Below, piece after piece: positions 16,818 through 25,667 of a stretch of DNA of 64,000 nucleotides. Position 1 is the stretch's first letter; every line of letters begins with the position of its first letter. Under the pieces are notes generated by a model, which was given only the letters and a program-made list of their open reading frames with translations, had not been told where the DNA came from and did not search any database. Made by a program: the position numbers and the translations under genes. The DNA is from an uncultured Eubacteriales bacterium (GTDB lineage: Bacteria > Bacillota > Clostridia > Lachnospirales > Lachnospiraceae). The DNA lies in contig UQYF01000001.1 of the NCBI GenBank assembly GCA_900545175.1, positions 62,001-126,000 of the forward strand. The letters run 5' to 3'.

Positions 16818-16846
16818 TTGCCCTTATGTGATTAAAATGATATAAT
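16818..16846 (+). promoter_or_regulatory. Sigma-A promoter of polysaccharide module A
   Basis: TTGCCC (16818-16823), a 17-nt spacer and perfect TATAAT (16841-16846). The roughly 90-nt leader before the first gene contains a small hairpin (ACGC/GCGT near 16882-16897) and a perfect 12-bp palindrome TGTCTTAAGACA (16913-16924), a possible operator or antitermination element. Confidence 0.65.
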
Positions 16847-16942
16847 AAAGAGAATATTGCGAAAAATATATAATAAAAAATACGCCAAAACAGCGTTTCT
16901 AAATACAATTAATGTCTTAAGACAAAGGCATGGGAGATTAAC

Positions 16943-17710
16943 ATGAGTTTTAAACAGCCGGAATATTGCAGTGTATTGGGAGTTCATGTGACAGTGGGTG
17001 ATATGAATTCAATAAAAAAATGTGTGCTTGATAACATTGAAGAGCTGCGCGGAAAATATATATGTGTTTCAAATGTTCATACAACAGTTACTGCATACGA
17101 GAACCGCAATTACAGAAAGGTTCAGAATGGTGCGGCGATGGTATTTCCCGATGGAGGACCGTTAAGCATTGTGTGCAGGCTTATGGGACATAAGAATGCC
17201 AGCCGTGTGACGGGGCCGGATTTTATGGGTGAGATGTTTAAGGAAAAAGGTGTGCGCCAGTTCTTCTATGGCAGTACACCGGAGACTTTGGACAAGCTCA
17301 AAAGCATATTGGAAGAAGAACATCCTGATATAGAAATATGCGGTATGTATTCGCCGCCATTTAGAACTTTGTCTGCAAAAGAGGACGAAGAGATTGTGAA
17401 TATGATAAATGATGCAAAGCCTGATATCGTGTGGATTGGTCTTGGAGCACCTAAGCAGGAAAACTGGATGGCGAAACATGAAGGAAAGATAAATGCAGTC
17501 ATGGTAGGTGTAGGTGCAGGATTTGACTATTTTGCAGGAAATATAAAAAGAGCACCTATGATAATGCAGAAGCTTTCACTTGAATGGCTTTATCGACTTG
17601 TGCAGGAACCTAAGAGGCTGTATAAGCGTTATTTTTCAACAAATACAGTATTTCTCGTAGCATGTTACAGGCTATGGAAACAGTCTCGCAAAATTAAGAA
17701 AAGAAGATAG
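16943..17710 (+). CDS. WecG/TagA/CpsF family glycosyltransferase (GT26)
   Basis: A 255-residue GT26 enzyme. Members transfer N-acetylmannosamine-type sugars to polyprenyl-linked acceptors in teichoic acid, enterobacterial common antigen and capsule synthesis. The signatures are GKYICVSNVHTTVTA near residue 36, PDGGPL (about 72-77), VTGPDFMGEM (about 90-99) and WIGLGAPKQENWM (about 165-177). The basic C-terminal end (RLYKRYFSTN and a lysine/arginine-rich tail) suits membrane attachment. It is the first gene of module A and probably adds the second sugar after the priming transferase encoded at 33.4 kb. Confidence 0.9.
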   Translation: MSFKQPEYCSVLGVHVTVGDMNSIKKCVLDNIEELRGKYICVSNVHTTVTAYENRNYRKVQNGAAMVFPDGGPLSIVCRLMGHKNASRVTGPDFMGEMFKEKGVRQFFYGSTPETLDKLKSILEEEHPDIEICGMYSPPFRTLSAKEDEEIVNMINDAKPDIVWIGLGAPKQENWMAKHEGKINAVMVGVGAGFDYFAGNIKRAPMIMQKLSLEWLYRLVQEPKRLYKRYFSTNTVFLVACYRLWKQSRKIKKRR

Positions 17711-17718
17711 GGATTCAC

Positions 17719-18891
17719 ATGGATAGAATTAAAAAAGTGACAGGATGGGCATATCGCAATAATGATATTTTTTACTATTTTTCATTTTTGAGTCTTGTAT
17801 TTGCAAAATCGCTGGGATTTTATTCCGGCAACACGGAGTACAGGATAATAATGATGTTCTCAATGCTCTGCCTTGGTTTGAAGCTTGTGTTTACAAGATA
17901 TTCTGTGAAAGAGCTGCTTATAATGGGCGCAATAGCTGCGTATGCAGTGTTTATCTACCTTAAGACAGGATATATAACTTTTACAATTACGGTTGTGACG
18001 CTTCTTGGGGCGAAGGATATTGATGTGCATGATCTTATGAAAAAGGTACTTTTTGTGAGACTCATATGCATGACTGTGCTTGTAAGTGCAAGCATGGCGG
18101 GAATTATCGGCAATTATGTCAAGGACCAGTTCGATGACGGACTTACATTTTCATACGGATTTCAGAACCCGAATGATTTCATGGTAAATGTTTTTGTTAA
18201 TATAGCACTTATTTTTTATCTTAATTATAAAAAGCTTAATATACTTTACTTTTTGTTGTCTGCATATGCCTTTTATGCAGTTTTTTGTGTGACTAAGAGT
18301 ACAACCGGACTGATGCTTGGAATATTTCTGCTGATTGTATTTCTGTGTCTTAAGCTTTTTGACAGATTCGGTAAAAGAGGTCAGAAGCTTAAGCAGATTG
18401 TGAGCCTGCTTGCAATACCTACGAGCTTTTTGTGCTTTGTCGGAACATTCGTTGTGTCGGTCGTTTTTGATGTCAATAACAGATTCATGTTTATTTTTGA
18501 TCAGCTTGTTTCGGGAAGACTTAAGATACAGCATCAATATTGGCTCAATTACGGTTTTTCACTGTTGGGAAAGGATATAAGCAGAGCTGCCGCAAGGTGG
18601 GACGGTGTGCAGATAAATAATGGATTTCTTGACAGCAATTATTGGTGTTCTTTTTATAAGTATGGCTTTGTGTCCGTAATGTTATTTATAGCATTTCTGG
18701 TTATGGCATCGTTATATTTCCACAAAAAGAAGAATTACAATATAGTTATTATATTGAATACTTTATGCATATATGGACTTATGGAGGATTTTTTGATAAG
18801 CTCCATAGTCAATCCTTTTCTTCTTTTGGCTGCGTATGCAGTTTATCAGACCTTTGAGGAGAACAAAAGCCGGGGAGGGCAGGAGTCTTGA
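17719..18891 (+). CDS. Multi-spanning membrane protein, probable polysaccharide polymerase (Wzy-like)
   Basis: A 390-residue protein with about ten hydrophobic segments and little else conserved. A loop containing FSYGFQNPNDFMVN near residue 145 resembles the conserved N-P segment of Wzy/O-antigen-polymerase proteins, and a longer external loop lies at about 265-305. I infer that it joins flipped repeat units on the outer membrane face. Wzy proteins are highly diverse, so the call rests on topology and position between a TagA transferase and a GT4. The stop overlaps the next gene's TTG start by 4 nt. Confidence 0.65.
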   Translation: MDRIKKVTGWAYRNNDIFYYFSFLSLVFAKSLGFYSGNTEYRIIMMFSMLCLGLKLVFTRYSVKELLIMGAIAAYAVFIYLKTGYITFTITVVTLLGAKDIDVHDLMKKVLFVRLICMTVLVSASMAGIIGNYVKDQFDDGLTFSYGFQNPNDFMVNVFVNIALIFYLNYKKLNILYFLLSAYAFYAVFCVTKSTTGLMLGIFLLIVFLCLKLFDRFGKRGQKLKQIVSLLAIPTSFLCFVGTFVVSVVFDVNNRFMFIFDQLVSGRLKIQHQYWLNYGFSLLGKDISRAAARWDGVQINNGFLDSNYWCSFYKYGFVSVMLFIAFLVMASLYFHKKKNYNIVIILNTLCIYGLMEDFLISSIVNPFLLLAAYAVYQTFEENKSRGGQES

Positions 18892-20006
18892 AAAAAAAGA
18901 TTGCTATAATAACTAATGTTCCATCGCCGTACAGAGTGGATTTTTTCTATTATTTACAGACACATTATGAGGATTATGAGTTCTCGATAATATACTATTG
19001 TAATGACAATATGTCACGCCAGTGGAAAGCTGATGAGGACAGGATATTGAATTCATATTATGTGCCATCTAAAACTATAAGAATCAAAAAGAGGTTTGAT
19101 GACCATTTTATATCTTTTCCTGTAGGTGTCGGACGGCTTCTTACGAAGCTTGCACCTGATGCTGTTGTTGCAATGGAATACAGTCCTGCTATACTTCAGG
19201 CGATGCACTGGTGCCAGAAACACAAGATACCATATGTAAGCTGGACGGATGGAACAATCAATTCGGAGAAGAATATAGGAAGGCTTCAGAAGCTTTCACG
19301 CAGATATATATTTAAAAGGGCTGACGCTTTCATAGGAAGCAGCCATGCAGCGATGGAAAATCAGCTAAGATACGGCGCTTTAAAAGAACACTGTCATATA
19401 AGCATGCTTACGGTTGATTTGGACAAGTATTATATCAATGACAGGAATGGCTATCCGGATAAGCTTTTATATGTAGGAAGCCTTATAGAACGAAAAGGAG
19501 TTGATTTGCTTTTTAATGCGCTTGCACAGTGCAATAACACAAATATAACTCTTGTCATTGTGGGTGACGGAAAAGAAAAGGAAAATCTTACAAAGCTTGC
19601 AAAGCAGCTTGGAATAATTGACAGGATAGAATTTAAGGGATTTTTAGCCGGAGATGAGCTTAGACAATGTTACAGGGATGCCGGTGCATTCGTACTTCCG
19701 ACAAGGGAGGACTGTTTTGGACTTGTGCTTATTGAGGCGATGTGTGCCGGACTTGCGATAATAGCATCAAAATATTCGGATGGTGCGGCTGAGACTGTGA
19801 CAGATGGTGAAAACGGATATATAGTTGATCCTTATGATGCAAAAGAATTTGCCAGAGCGATAGATGCCGTGTTCGCTGTGGACGATACAGCGCAGGCAAG
19901 GCAGCAGCTTGGTGCGGCAAGCTTTAAGGCAACGGATAAATTCAGGTTTGAAAATGTTGCCCTCGGATACCTTGATGCCATTGAGGATGCACTTGGTGCC
20001 AAGTAA
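18888..20006 (+). CDS. Glycosyltransferase family 4
   Basis: A 372-residue GT-B fold retaining glycosyltransferase. The first half has TNVPSPYRVDFF near the start; the second half carries the donor-binding domain with YVGSLIERKGVDLLFNAL (about 196-213), VIVGDGKEKENL and the ED(x)FGLVLIEAMCAGL segment (about 276-290). The donor sugar cannot be predicted. The start is TTG at 18888 with AGGAG before it, overlapping the upstream stop. It is third in module A. Confidence 0.9.
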   Translation: MKKKIAIITNVPSPYRVDFFYYLQTHYEDYEFSIIYYCNDNMSRQWKADEDRILNSYYVPSKTIRIKKRFDDHFISFPVGVGRLLTKLAPDAVVAMEYSPAILQAMHWCQKHKIPYVSWTDGTINSEKNIGRLQKLSRRYIFKRADAFIGSSHAAMENQLRYGALKEHCHISMLTVDLDKYYINDRNGYPDKLLYVGSLIERKGVDLLFNALAQCNNTNITLVIVGDGKEKENLTKLAKQLGIIDRIEFKGFLAGDELRQCYRDAGAFVLPTREDCFGLVLIEAMCAGLAIIASKYSDGAAETVTDGENGYIVDPYDAKEFARAIDAVFAVDDTAQARQQLGAASFKATDKFRFENVALGYLDAIEDALGAK

Positions 20007-20067
20007 TGCAGAAAGCATTGAGAAGTTAGAGTGAATATTTGAAACGAATATATTGAGTGAGGACAGA

Positions 20068-20901
20068 ATGGTTGTAGTTAAGATTGGTGATGGTCTGGGA
20101 AATCAGATGTTTAATTATGTATGTGGATACTCGGTTGCGAAGCACGATAACGATACGCTTCTTCTTGATACTTCGGAGGTCGATAATTCATCGTTCAGAA
20201 GCTATGGACTTGACCAGTTTAACATAGATTATACTGAGAGGGAGAGCTTTAGCAATAAGAATTTCTTCTTGAAATTATATAAGAGAATCAGGCGCAATTT
20301 AAAGTACAATGTGATTATGGAGAGAAAGGACGAGAGCATTCCGCTTGACATGTCCGTATATAAGAAAAAGAGATTGAGAAATAAATATCTGTACGGATAT
20401 TTTCAGAATCTCTATTATTTTAATGATTGCCGTGATGATATAATAAGACAGTTTACGCCGAGCAGGAAGCTGCGAAGTGAAGTTGACAGCCTTATAGAGA
20501 GGTTTGCCGGTGAGAACTTATGTTCCCTTCACATAAGAGGCGGAGATATAACTCCTCTTTCGCTTGATTACTATGCGGCGGCAGTAGGAGAGCTTGAAAA
20601 AAGGCATGGAAATATCAAGTATATCATATTTTCGAATGTGCATGATTTTGCCGAGGATTACATAAAAAAGCTTGGCATAGATGCCAAGTTTATCTGGGAT
20701 TTGGGAAAATTCACCGATGTTGAGGAGCTTTTTTTGATGAAAGCATGTACAAGACATATTCTGTCCGACAGTACATTCTCAAGATGGGCAGCGCTTTTAG
20801 ACGAACGTGGAGGTGATGTGGTTGCACCGCCTTCCCTAGATGCGAAAAAGATTTATATGCCTGAGTGGATTGTGATAGATAATAATGGAAATGGAGATTA
20901 G
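20068..20901 (+). CDS. GT11 family alpha-1,2-fucosyltransferase-like enzyme
   Basis: A 277-residue GT11 protein. Its opening VVKIGDGLGNQMFNYVCGYS is the family's N-terminal motif, and CSLHIRGGDI (near residue 152) matches the HxRxGD motif that binds GDP-fucose. A third motif, SDSTFSRWAA, lies near residue 235. GT11 enzymes transfer fucose in alpha-1,2 linkage, so the polymer probably carries fucose or a related deoxyhexose. No GDP-fucose synthesis genes are in the window and would have to be elsewhere. ATG 20068 with GAGTGAGGA upstream is preferred over the TTG at 20053. The 61-nt gap before it is the largest in module A. Confidence 0.88.
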   Translation: MVVVKIGDGLGNQMFNYVCGYSVAKHDNDTLLLDTSEVDNSSFRSYGLDQFNIDYTERESFSNKNFFLKLYKRIRRNLKYNVIMERKDESIPLDMSVYKKKRLRNKYLYGYFQNLYYFNDCRDDIIRQFTPSRKLRSEVDSLIERFAGENLCSLHIRGGDITPLSLDYYAAAVGELEKRHGNIKYIIFSNVHDFAEDYIKKLGIDAKFIWDLGKFTDVEELFLMKACTRHILSDSTFSRWAALLDERGGDVVAPPSLDAKKIYMPEWIVIDNNGNGD

Positions 20902-20903
20902 AG

Positions 20904-22646
20904 ATGAACGCTTTAAAGAAAATGCTCTCTATGTTTGACACAAAACAAAAGTTTAAACTGCTTGGTATGTCCATGATAATTCTTGGCGGAGCAGGAATGG
21001 AGCTTATTGCACTTTATGCATTTAATAATTTTATCGAGGCTATCATGCTTCCTGACAGTTATATGGACAATGCTTTTATTGCCATGATGAGCAATCTGTT
21101 CGGTCTGTCAGGGTACAGGAGCGTTGTTATATTCTGTTCGGTATTTATAATTGCGGCATATCTGATTAAGACGGCATATATAATAATGCAGAATAATATC
21201 ATGTACAAATTCATCTATTTCGGGCACAAGGATTTGTCCTGCATGGTGATGAACAGCTATCTTGAACAGGATTATTTTTTTCATGTAAAGAACAACAGTG
21301 CAGACCTTATAAGAAATGTATACAATGACACTAATATGTTCTATGTTGCAGTAATGAATGTGATACAGCTTGTATCCGAACTGTGTACGATAACAGCAAT
21401 CGGAATATATCTTTTTGTTAAGGACGGAATGCTGACATTGGGAATCGGAGTTATTGTAGGCTCATTCACATTTTTCTTTATGCGTTTTTACAAGAACAGA
21501 TTAAAGCATATGGGAGAGGATTACAGAAGACTCTATGCGGGCATTGTAAAGTGTATGCAGCAGTCGTTCGGAGGCATCAAGGAGATTAAGATTGCTAACA
21601 GGGAAAAATTCTTCGGCGATGAGTTTGATTCCATAAATTATGCTCTTGCGAAGAACCAGAAGGATAATGCACTTTTAAATTCAATCCCGAAGCCGGTAAT
21701 GGAGGCTGCATGCATAGGTTCCCTTATGATAATCGTAATTATCAAGGCATGTATCGGAGATATAAGCGTTGCGTTCGCAACGACTCTCGGCGTGTTCGCA
21801 ATGGGAGCTATGAGACTTCTGCCTTCGGTCAACAAGATAAGCTCATATATAAGCACACTTATGTACAGCAGAGCATTTGTTGAGTCGGTATATACCGAGA
21901 GACAGAGAATGATTGCATTGTCAAAGCGAAAATCGGAGGAGAATACTGTAGACAGCATCACTTTTGACAAAGAAATTTCGGTTGAGAATCTGTCATTTAC
22001 ATATGATGAGGGCGTTGACAATGTTATAAACGATGTATCCTTTAAGATTGAAAAGAATACATCCGTTGCATTTATAGGTCCATCAGGTGCGGGAAAGACA
22101 ACCATGGTTGACATTATGCTCGGCGTTTTAAAGCCTCAGAAGGGCAGCGTGAAGGTTGATGGCAGCAATATTGCCGACTGTATGGATGCATGGCATAAGA
22201 AGGTCGGTTATATCCCTCAGAATATTTATCTTATGGATGAATCCTTAAGGAGAAATATAGCCTTCGGAGTACCTGAGAACGAGATAGATGATGAGAAGGT
22301 ATGGCGCGTCATAAAGGAAGCACAGCTTGAGAATGTTGTAAAGGAAATGGATGACGGGCTTGATACTGTGATAGGTGAGATGGGAGTGCGTCTGTCAGGC
22401 GGTCAGAGACAGCGTATAGGTATTGCAAGAGCACTATATAAGGAGCCTGAGATACTTGTGCTTGATGAGGCGACATCCGCACTTGATACAGAAACTGAGA
22501 GAGCGGTCATGGAGGCTATTGACAGCCTGCATGGAAAGATGACATTGATAATTATAGCGCACCGACTTACCACAATAAAGAACTGCGATGTTGTATATGA
22601 AGTCAAAGAAGGCAAGGTGACTAAGAGCAATGAGTCATTCAACTGA
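20904..22646 (+). CDS. ABC transporter with fused membrane and ATPase domains, probable lipid-linked glycan flippase
   Basis: A 580-residue half-transporter of the exporter type. Residues 1-310 hold about six membrane helices. The ATPase domain has Walker A GPSGAGKTT (about 392-400), the signature LSGGQRQR (about 497-504), Walker B ILVLDEATSALD (about 516-527) and the switch histidine in IIAHRLTT. In a glycan locus without a Wzx-type flippase, a PglK/WlaB-like role, flipping undecaprenyl-linked oligosaccharide, is the best inference. It starts 2 nt after the GT11 stop and overlaps the next gene by 17 nt. Confidence 0.85.
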   Translation: MNALKKMLSMFDTKQKFKLLGMSMIILGGAGMELIALYAFNNFIEAIMLPDSYMDNAFIAMMSNLFGLSGYRSVVIFCSVFIIAAYLIKTAYIIMQNNIMYKFIYFGHKDLSCMVMNSYLEQDYFFHVKNNSADLIRNVYNDTNMFYVAVMNVIQLVSELCTITAIGIYLFVKDGMLTLGIGVIVGSFTFFFMRFYKNRLKHMGEDYRRLYAGIVKCMQQSFGGIKEIKIANREKFFGDEFDSINYALAKNQKDNALLNSIPKPVMEAACIGSLMIIVIIKACIGDISVAFATTLGVFAMGAMRLLPSVNKISSYISTLMYSRAFVESVYTERQRMIALSKRKSEENTVDSITFDKEISVENLSFTYDEGVDNVINDVSFKIEKNTSVAFIGPSGAGKTTMVDIMLGVLKPQKGSVKVDGSNIADCMDAWHKKVGYIPQNIYLMDESLRRNIAFGVPENEIDDEKVWRVIKEAQLENVVKEMDDGLDTVIGEMGVRLSGGQRQRIGIARALYKEPEILVLDEATSALDTETERAVMEAIDSLHGKMTLIIIAHRLTTIKNCDVVYEVKEGKVTKSNESFN

Positions 22647-23607
22647 TGAGCTGATAAGTGTTATTGTTCCTGTATATAACACAGGAAAAGAATTTCTTTT
22701 GGAATGTTTTGAATCGGTAAGGACACAGGATTATAATAATATCGAACTTATTGTAATTGATGATGGAAGCACTGATGAAGCTACAGAGAACTTTTGCAGG
22801 GAATATGCAGAAAATAACGAGAATTTAGTAAAATATGTACGCCAAAAAAATGCAGGTGTGTCTGTCGCAAGACAGAACGGACTATCGTTATCGGATGGCA
22901 GATGCGTTATGTTCTTAGACAGTGATGACTCGCTTGAACAGGGCTCAGTGAAGAAAATGCTTGAAGTTCTTGTAAAAGAAAATGCGGATGCCGTAGTTGG
23001 AGAGGACTATGTCAGGGAAGGCATAGACGATGTCATGGTTTATGAAAAGCTCGATATTTTGAAGGCTCTGTTTGATAATGTCAATGCGTCATTCGGCTGG
23101 GCATTGTGGGGAAAGCTATTTGATGCGTCAGCCATGAAGAAATATTACAAAGCCTATGATGACATTTATTACGGTGAAGATTTGCTTGTGAATGCAGAGT
23201 TTTTCAGCCATGCACAAAAAGCGGTTGTTATAAACGAGAAAGTGTATAATTACCGGGCAGACAATGATTTGAGTGCGACACATCAGAAAATTACACCTAA
23301 AAAGCTTTCGCTTATCAGGATGTGGCAGCTTATGTGGGGGATATACAGTGCACATGGGCTGACGGATGAAGCGGAGAGAATTAAAGCCAATTATTATGAT
23401 TCAGTGAGAAACGGACTGATTGAGTGTGAATGTTATCATTATGATAATTACAGAAAGCTTTCAAGAGAATACAGAACAATATTGAAAAAGAATTACAGTG
23501 ACATAAAAAGCAACAAGCATGTAAATGCGAAATACAAATATATAATTGCTATTTATTTCATATGGCTGTTTAAAGCAAAAAAGATGCTTCTCAGAATTAA
23601 ACAGTAG
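22630..23607 (+). CDS. Glycosyltransferase family 2
   Basis: A 325-residue GT-A fold inverting glycosyltransferase. The N-terminal nucleotide-sugar site reads SVIVPVYNTGKEF (about 10-22), IELIVIDDGSTD (about 37-48) and the metal-binding FLDSDDSLEQG (about 94-104). The C-terminal third is lysine- and tyrosine-rich and ends in a hydrophobic stretch with a basic tail that may associate with the membrane. It overlaps the ABC transporter end by 17 nt. The sugar is not predictable. Confidence 0.9.
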   Translation: MSHSTDELISVIVPVYNTGKEFLLECFESVRTQDYNNIELIVIDDGSTDEATENFCREYAENNENLVKYVRQKNAGVSVARQNGLSLSDGRCVMFLDSDDSLEQGSVKKMLEVLVKENADAVVGEDYVREGIDDVMVYEKLDILKALFDNVNASFGWALWGKLFDASAMKKYYKAYDDIYYGEDLLVNAEFFSHAQKAVVINEKVYNYRADNDLSATHQKITPKKLSLIRMWQLMWGIYSAHGLTDEAERIKANYYDSVRNGLIECECYHYDNYRKLSREYRTILKKNYSDIKSNKHVNAKYKYIIAIYFIWLFKAKKMLLRIKQ

Positions 23608-23620
23608 AAATGAGGTTTTG

Positions 23621-24595
23621 ATGCAGGGTAACAGAGTACAGGAGCTTTATTATTTGGTAAAATCTAAAATAAGGGAAAAATTGAATTTGAATCCTGTTGC
23701 GAAAAATTCACATTATATGGGAACGCAGTGTCTTGATTTAAGGGAAATGAATGACCGGATTGCAAGTATGATAGAATCAGGTGAGCCTTTTATGGTGACA
23801 AGATTCGGAGGAACTGAGCTGTTTGCGATGAGAACGATGGAATTTTCACGCAAGGATAAGATGGACAAGGCGATAAAGAATATGGATGCGTGGTCGGGAT
23901 TTTTCCCGGCTGATGCAAATCTGTTATATAGATTTAATGAGATAATGAAAGAAGGCTGTAGTCAGGTTGACATTCTTGGCATATGGTATCTGACATGCGA
24001 GGATTACTATATTAAACATTACTGTACATCACTTAAAGGTGTCGGTGAGCTCATGTCAATCGAGCCGTGGAACTGTATGGACAATCCGTGGACGAAGTGC
24101 CTTAAAGGAAAGAAGGTACTTGTAATACATCCGTTTGAAAAGACTATTCAGGCGCAGTATAAAAAACATGATAAGCTGTTTGAAAATGCTGAACTTCTGC
24201 CTGATATGACATTGATAACACTCAAAGCGGTCCAGACGAGCGGAAGCGCAAAGGATGACAGATTCGATACATGGTTTGATGCATTGCAGTATATGTGTGA
24301 TGAGTGCGATAAACTTGATTTTGATATTGCGCTTATCGGATGCGGCGCATACGGTTTTCCTTTAGCAGCGCATATAAAGCGGATGGGTAAGCAGGCGGTG
24401 CATCTTGGAGGTGTGTTGCAGATACTTTTCGGCATAAAAGGAAGACGCTGGGACGAGTCTGATACACATCTTATGTACAATGAAAACTGGGTGTATCCTG
24501 ATATGAGTGAGATTCCTGCGGGCGCAGATAAAGTTGAAAATGCCTGCTATTGGGAGGTTAAGACACAGGGAAAGGAAGATAATGACAATGGCTGA
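23621..24595 (+). CDS. Probable GT-D fold glycosyltransferase (DUF1792-like)
   Basis: A 324-residue soluble protein. The segment FMVTRFGGTELFAMRTM (about 57-73) resembles the RxGxxE pattern of GT-D/DUF1792 transferases, where acidic residues hold the metal and sugar donor, and a later IALIGCGAYGFPLAAHIKRMGKQAVHLGGVLQ stretch is also typical of the group. The location between a GT2 and an acyltransferase supports a role in the same glycan. I know of this fold mainly from streptococcal Fap1-type glycosylation; the acceptor here is unknown. ATG 23621 follows TGAGGT; an upstream in-frame ATG lies inside the GT2 gene and is unlikely. Confidence 0.55.
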   Translation: MQGNRVQELYYLVKSKIREKLNLNPVAKNSHYMGTQCLDLREMNDRIASMIESGEPFMVTRFGGTELFAMRTMEFSRKDKMDKAIKNMDAWSGFFPADANLLYRFNEIMKEGCSQVDILGIWYLTCEDYYIKHYCTSLKGVGELMSIEPWNCMDNPWTKCLKGKKVLVIHPFEKTIQAQYKKHDKLFENAELLPDMTLITLKAVQTSGSAKDDRFDTWFDALQYMCDECDKLDFDIALIGCGAYGFPLAAHIKRMGKQAVHLGGVLQILFGIKGRRWDESDTHLMYNENWVYPDMSEIPAGADKVENACYWEVKTQGKEDNDNG

Positions 24596-25667
24596 TAATC
24601 AGCAGAATGCAGCGGCTGCAAAAAATGGCATAAACAGGCCTGTGTTCGATATTTTAAGAGTGACTGCGGCGGCAATGGTATTTATGATTCATTTTGCGGG
24701 TTATAGAAATCTTCCGAAGCCTCAGTTTGTTTTTATGCTGTTTCGGCATTTCAATTTTGGCGTATGCATGTTCTTTGTAATGAGCGGATATCTTATCATG
24801 CAGTCGGTTGATGCAAGCAGGAATGTAAAGGAATATTTTGTAAAACGTGTTTCTAGAATTATTCCAGCTTACTATGCGATTATTGTTTTTGCCATTATTG
24901 TATGGGATATCATACTCGGACAGATGCCAAAGGATACAATGCTCGGAATAGGATGGCTAAGATACTTCCTGTTTTTAAACGGAATCATACCTTCGGCAGA
25001 GTATTATTACTGGAATGATTTATGGGGCTTGTGGACTATGAGCTGCTTTATGTTGTTTTATATTCTTGCTCCGGTTATAAGGAAGCTCGTAAAAAGCTAT
25101 AGAGCTTCACTTGTATTCATGTGTGTGATTGTCGTGCTTGCTTACGTATATAAAGCAGTATATTCGCATTTCCTTAATATGAATAATGTTCCGTGGGCTG
25201 CCGAGACGGCAGGTGACTGTGCGGTGTTCAATTTGATTTCATTTGCATTTGGAACGGCTGCGTGGTATGCAGTGAGAGAAGGAAAAGAAAAAAATTACAT
25301 GCGCATTGTGATTGCGGCACTTGCATGCTTTCTGGCTATGAGAGAGGATACGTTTAACAGGATAATATGGTCACTTCTTACGGTTGCATTTATGCTTTCC
25401 ATGAAGGATTTTGCATATTCGGATAAGACAAAGCGGATAGGAAATATATTTTCCGCTCTGGCAAAGTACAGCTTTACGGTATATCTTGTGCATATGCCGG
25501 TTATTGAGCTGACAGAGTATTTTAGTGAACATATACATTATCTTGGATATTTTGCATTTCTCGGAATCGTATTGGCTGTGACGGCAACTATGACGGCGCT
25601 GCTGCATTGTTTTGTGGAGATTCCGTTTGCAAAACTGATTAAGGGGAGGTTCGCATGTCAAAAATAG
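24582..25667 (+). CDS. Acyltransferase family 3 membrane protein (OafA-like)
   Basis: A 361-residue protein with about ten membrane helices and the acyltransferase-3 pattern: FDILRVTAAAMVFMIHFAGY (the catalytic histidine near residue 37), the FFVMSGYLI stretch and KRVSRIIPAYYA. Such enzymes O-acetylate or otherwise acylate surface sugars, using a cytoplasmic acyl donor. It probably decorates the module A glycan. ATG 24582 is preceded by AAAGGAAG; it overlaps the upstream gene by 14 nt and the next by 13 nt, a tight operon. Confidence 0.9.
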   Translation: MTMADNQQNAAAAKNGINRPVFDILRVTAAAMVFMIHFAGYRNLPKPQFVFMLFRHFNFGVCMFFVMSGYLIMQSVDASRNVKEYFVKRVSRIIPAYYAIIVFAIIVWDIILGQMPKDTMLGIGWLRYFLFLNGIIPSAEYYYWNDLWGLWTMSCFMLFYILAPVIRKLVKSYRASLVFMCVIVVLAYVYKAVYSHFLNMNNVPWAAETAGDCAVFNLISFAFGTAAWYAVREGKEKNYMRIVIAALACFLAMREDTFNRIIWSLLTVAFMLSMKDFAYSDKTKRIGNIFSALAKYSFTVYLVHMPVIELTEYFSEHIHYLGYFAFLGIVLAVTATMTALLHCFVEIPFAKLIKGRFACQK

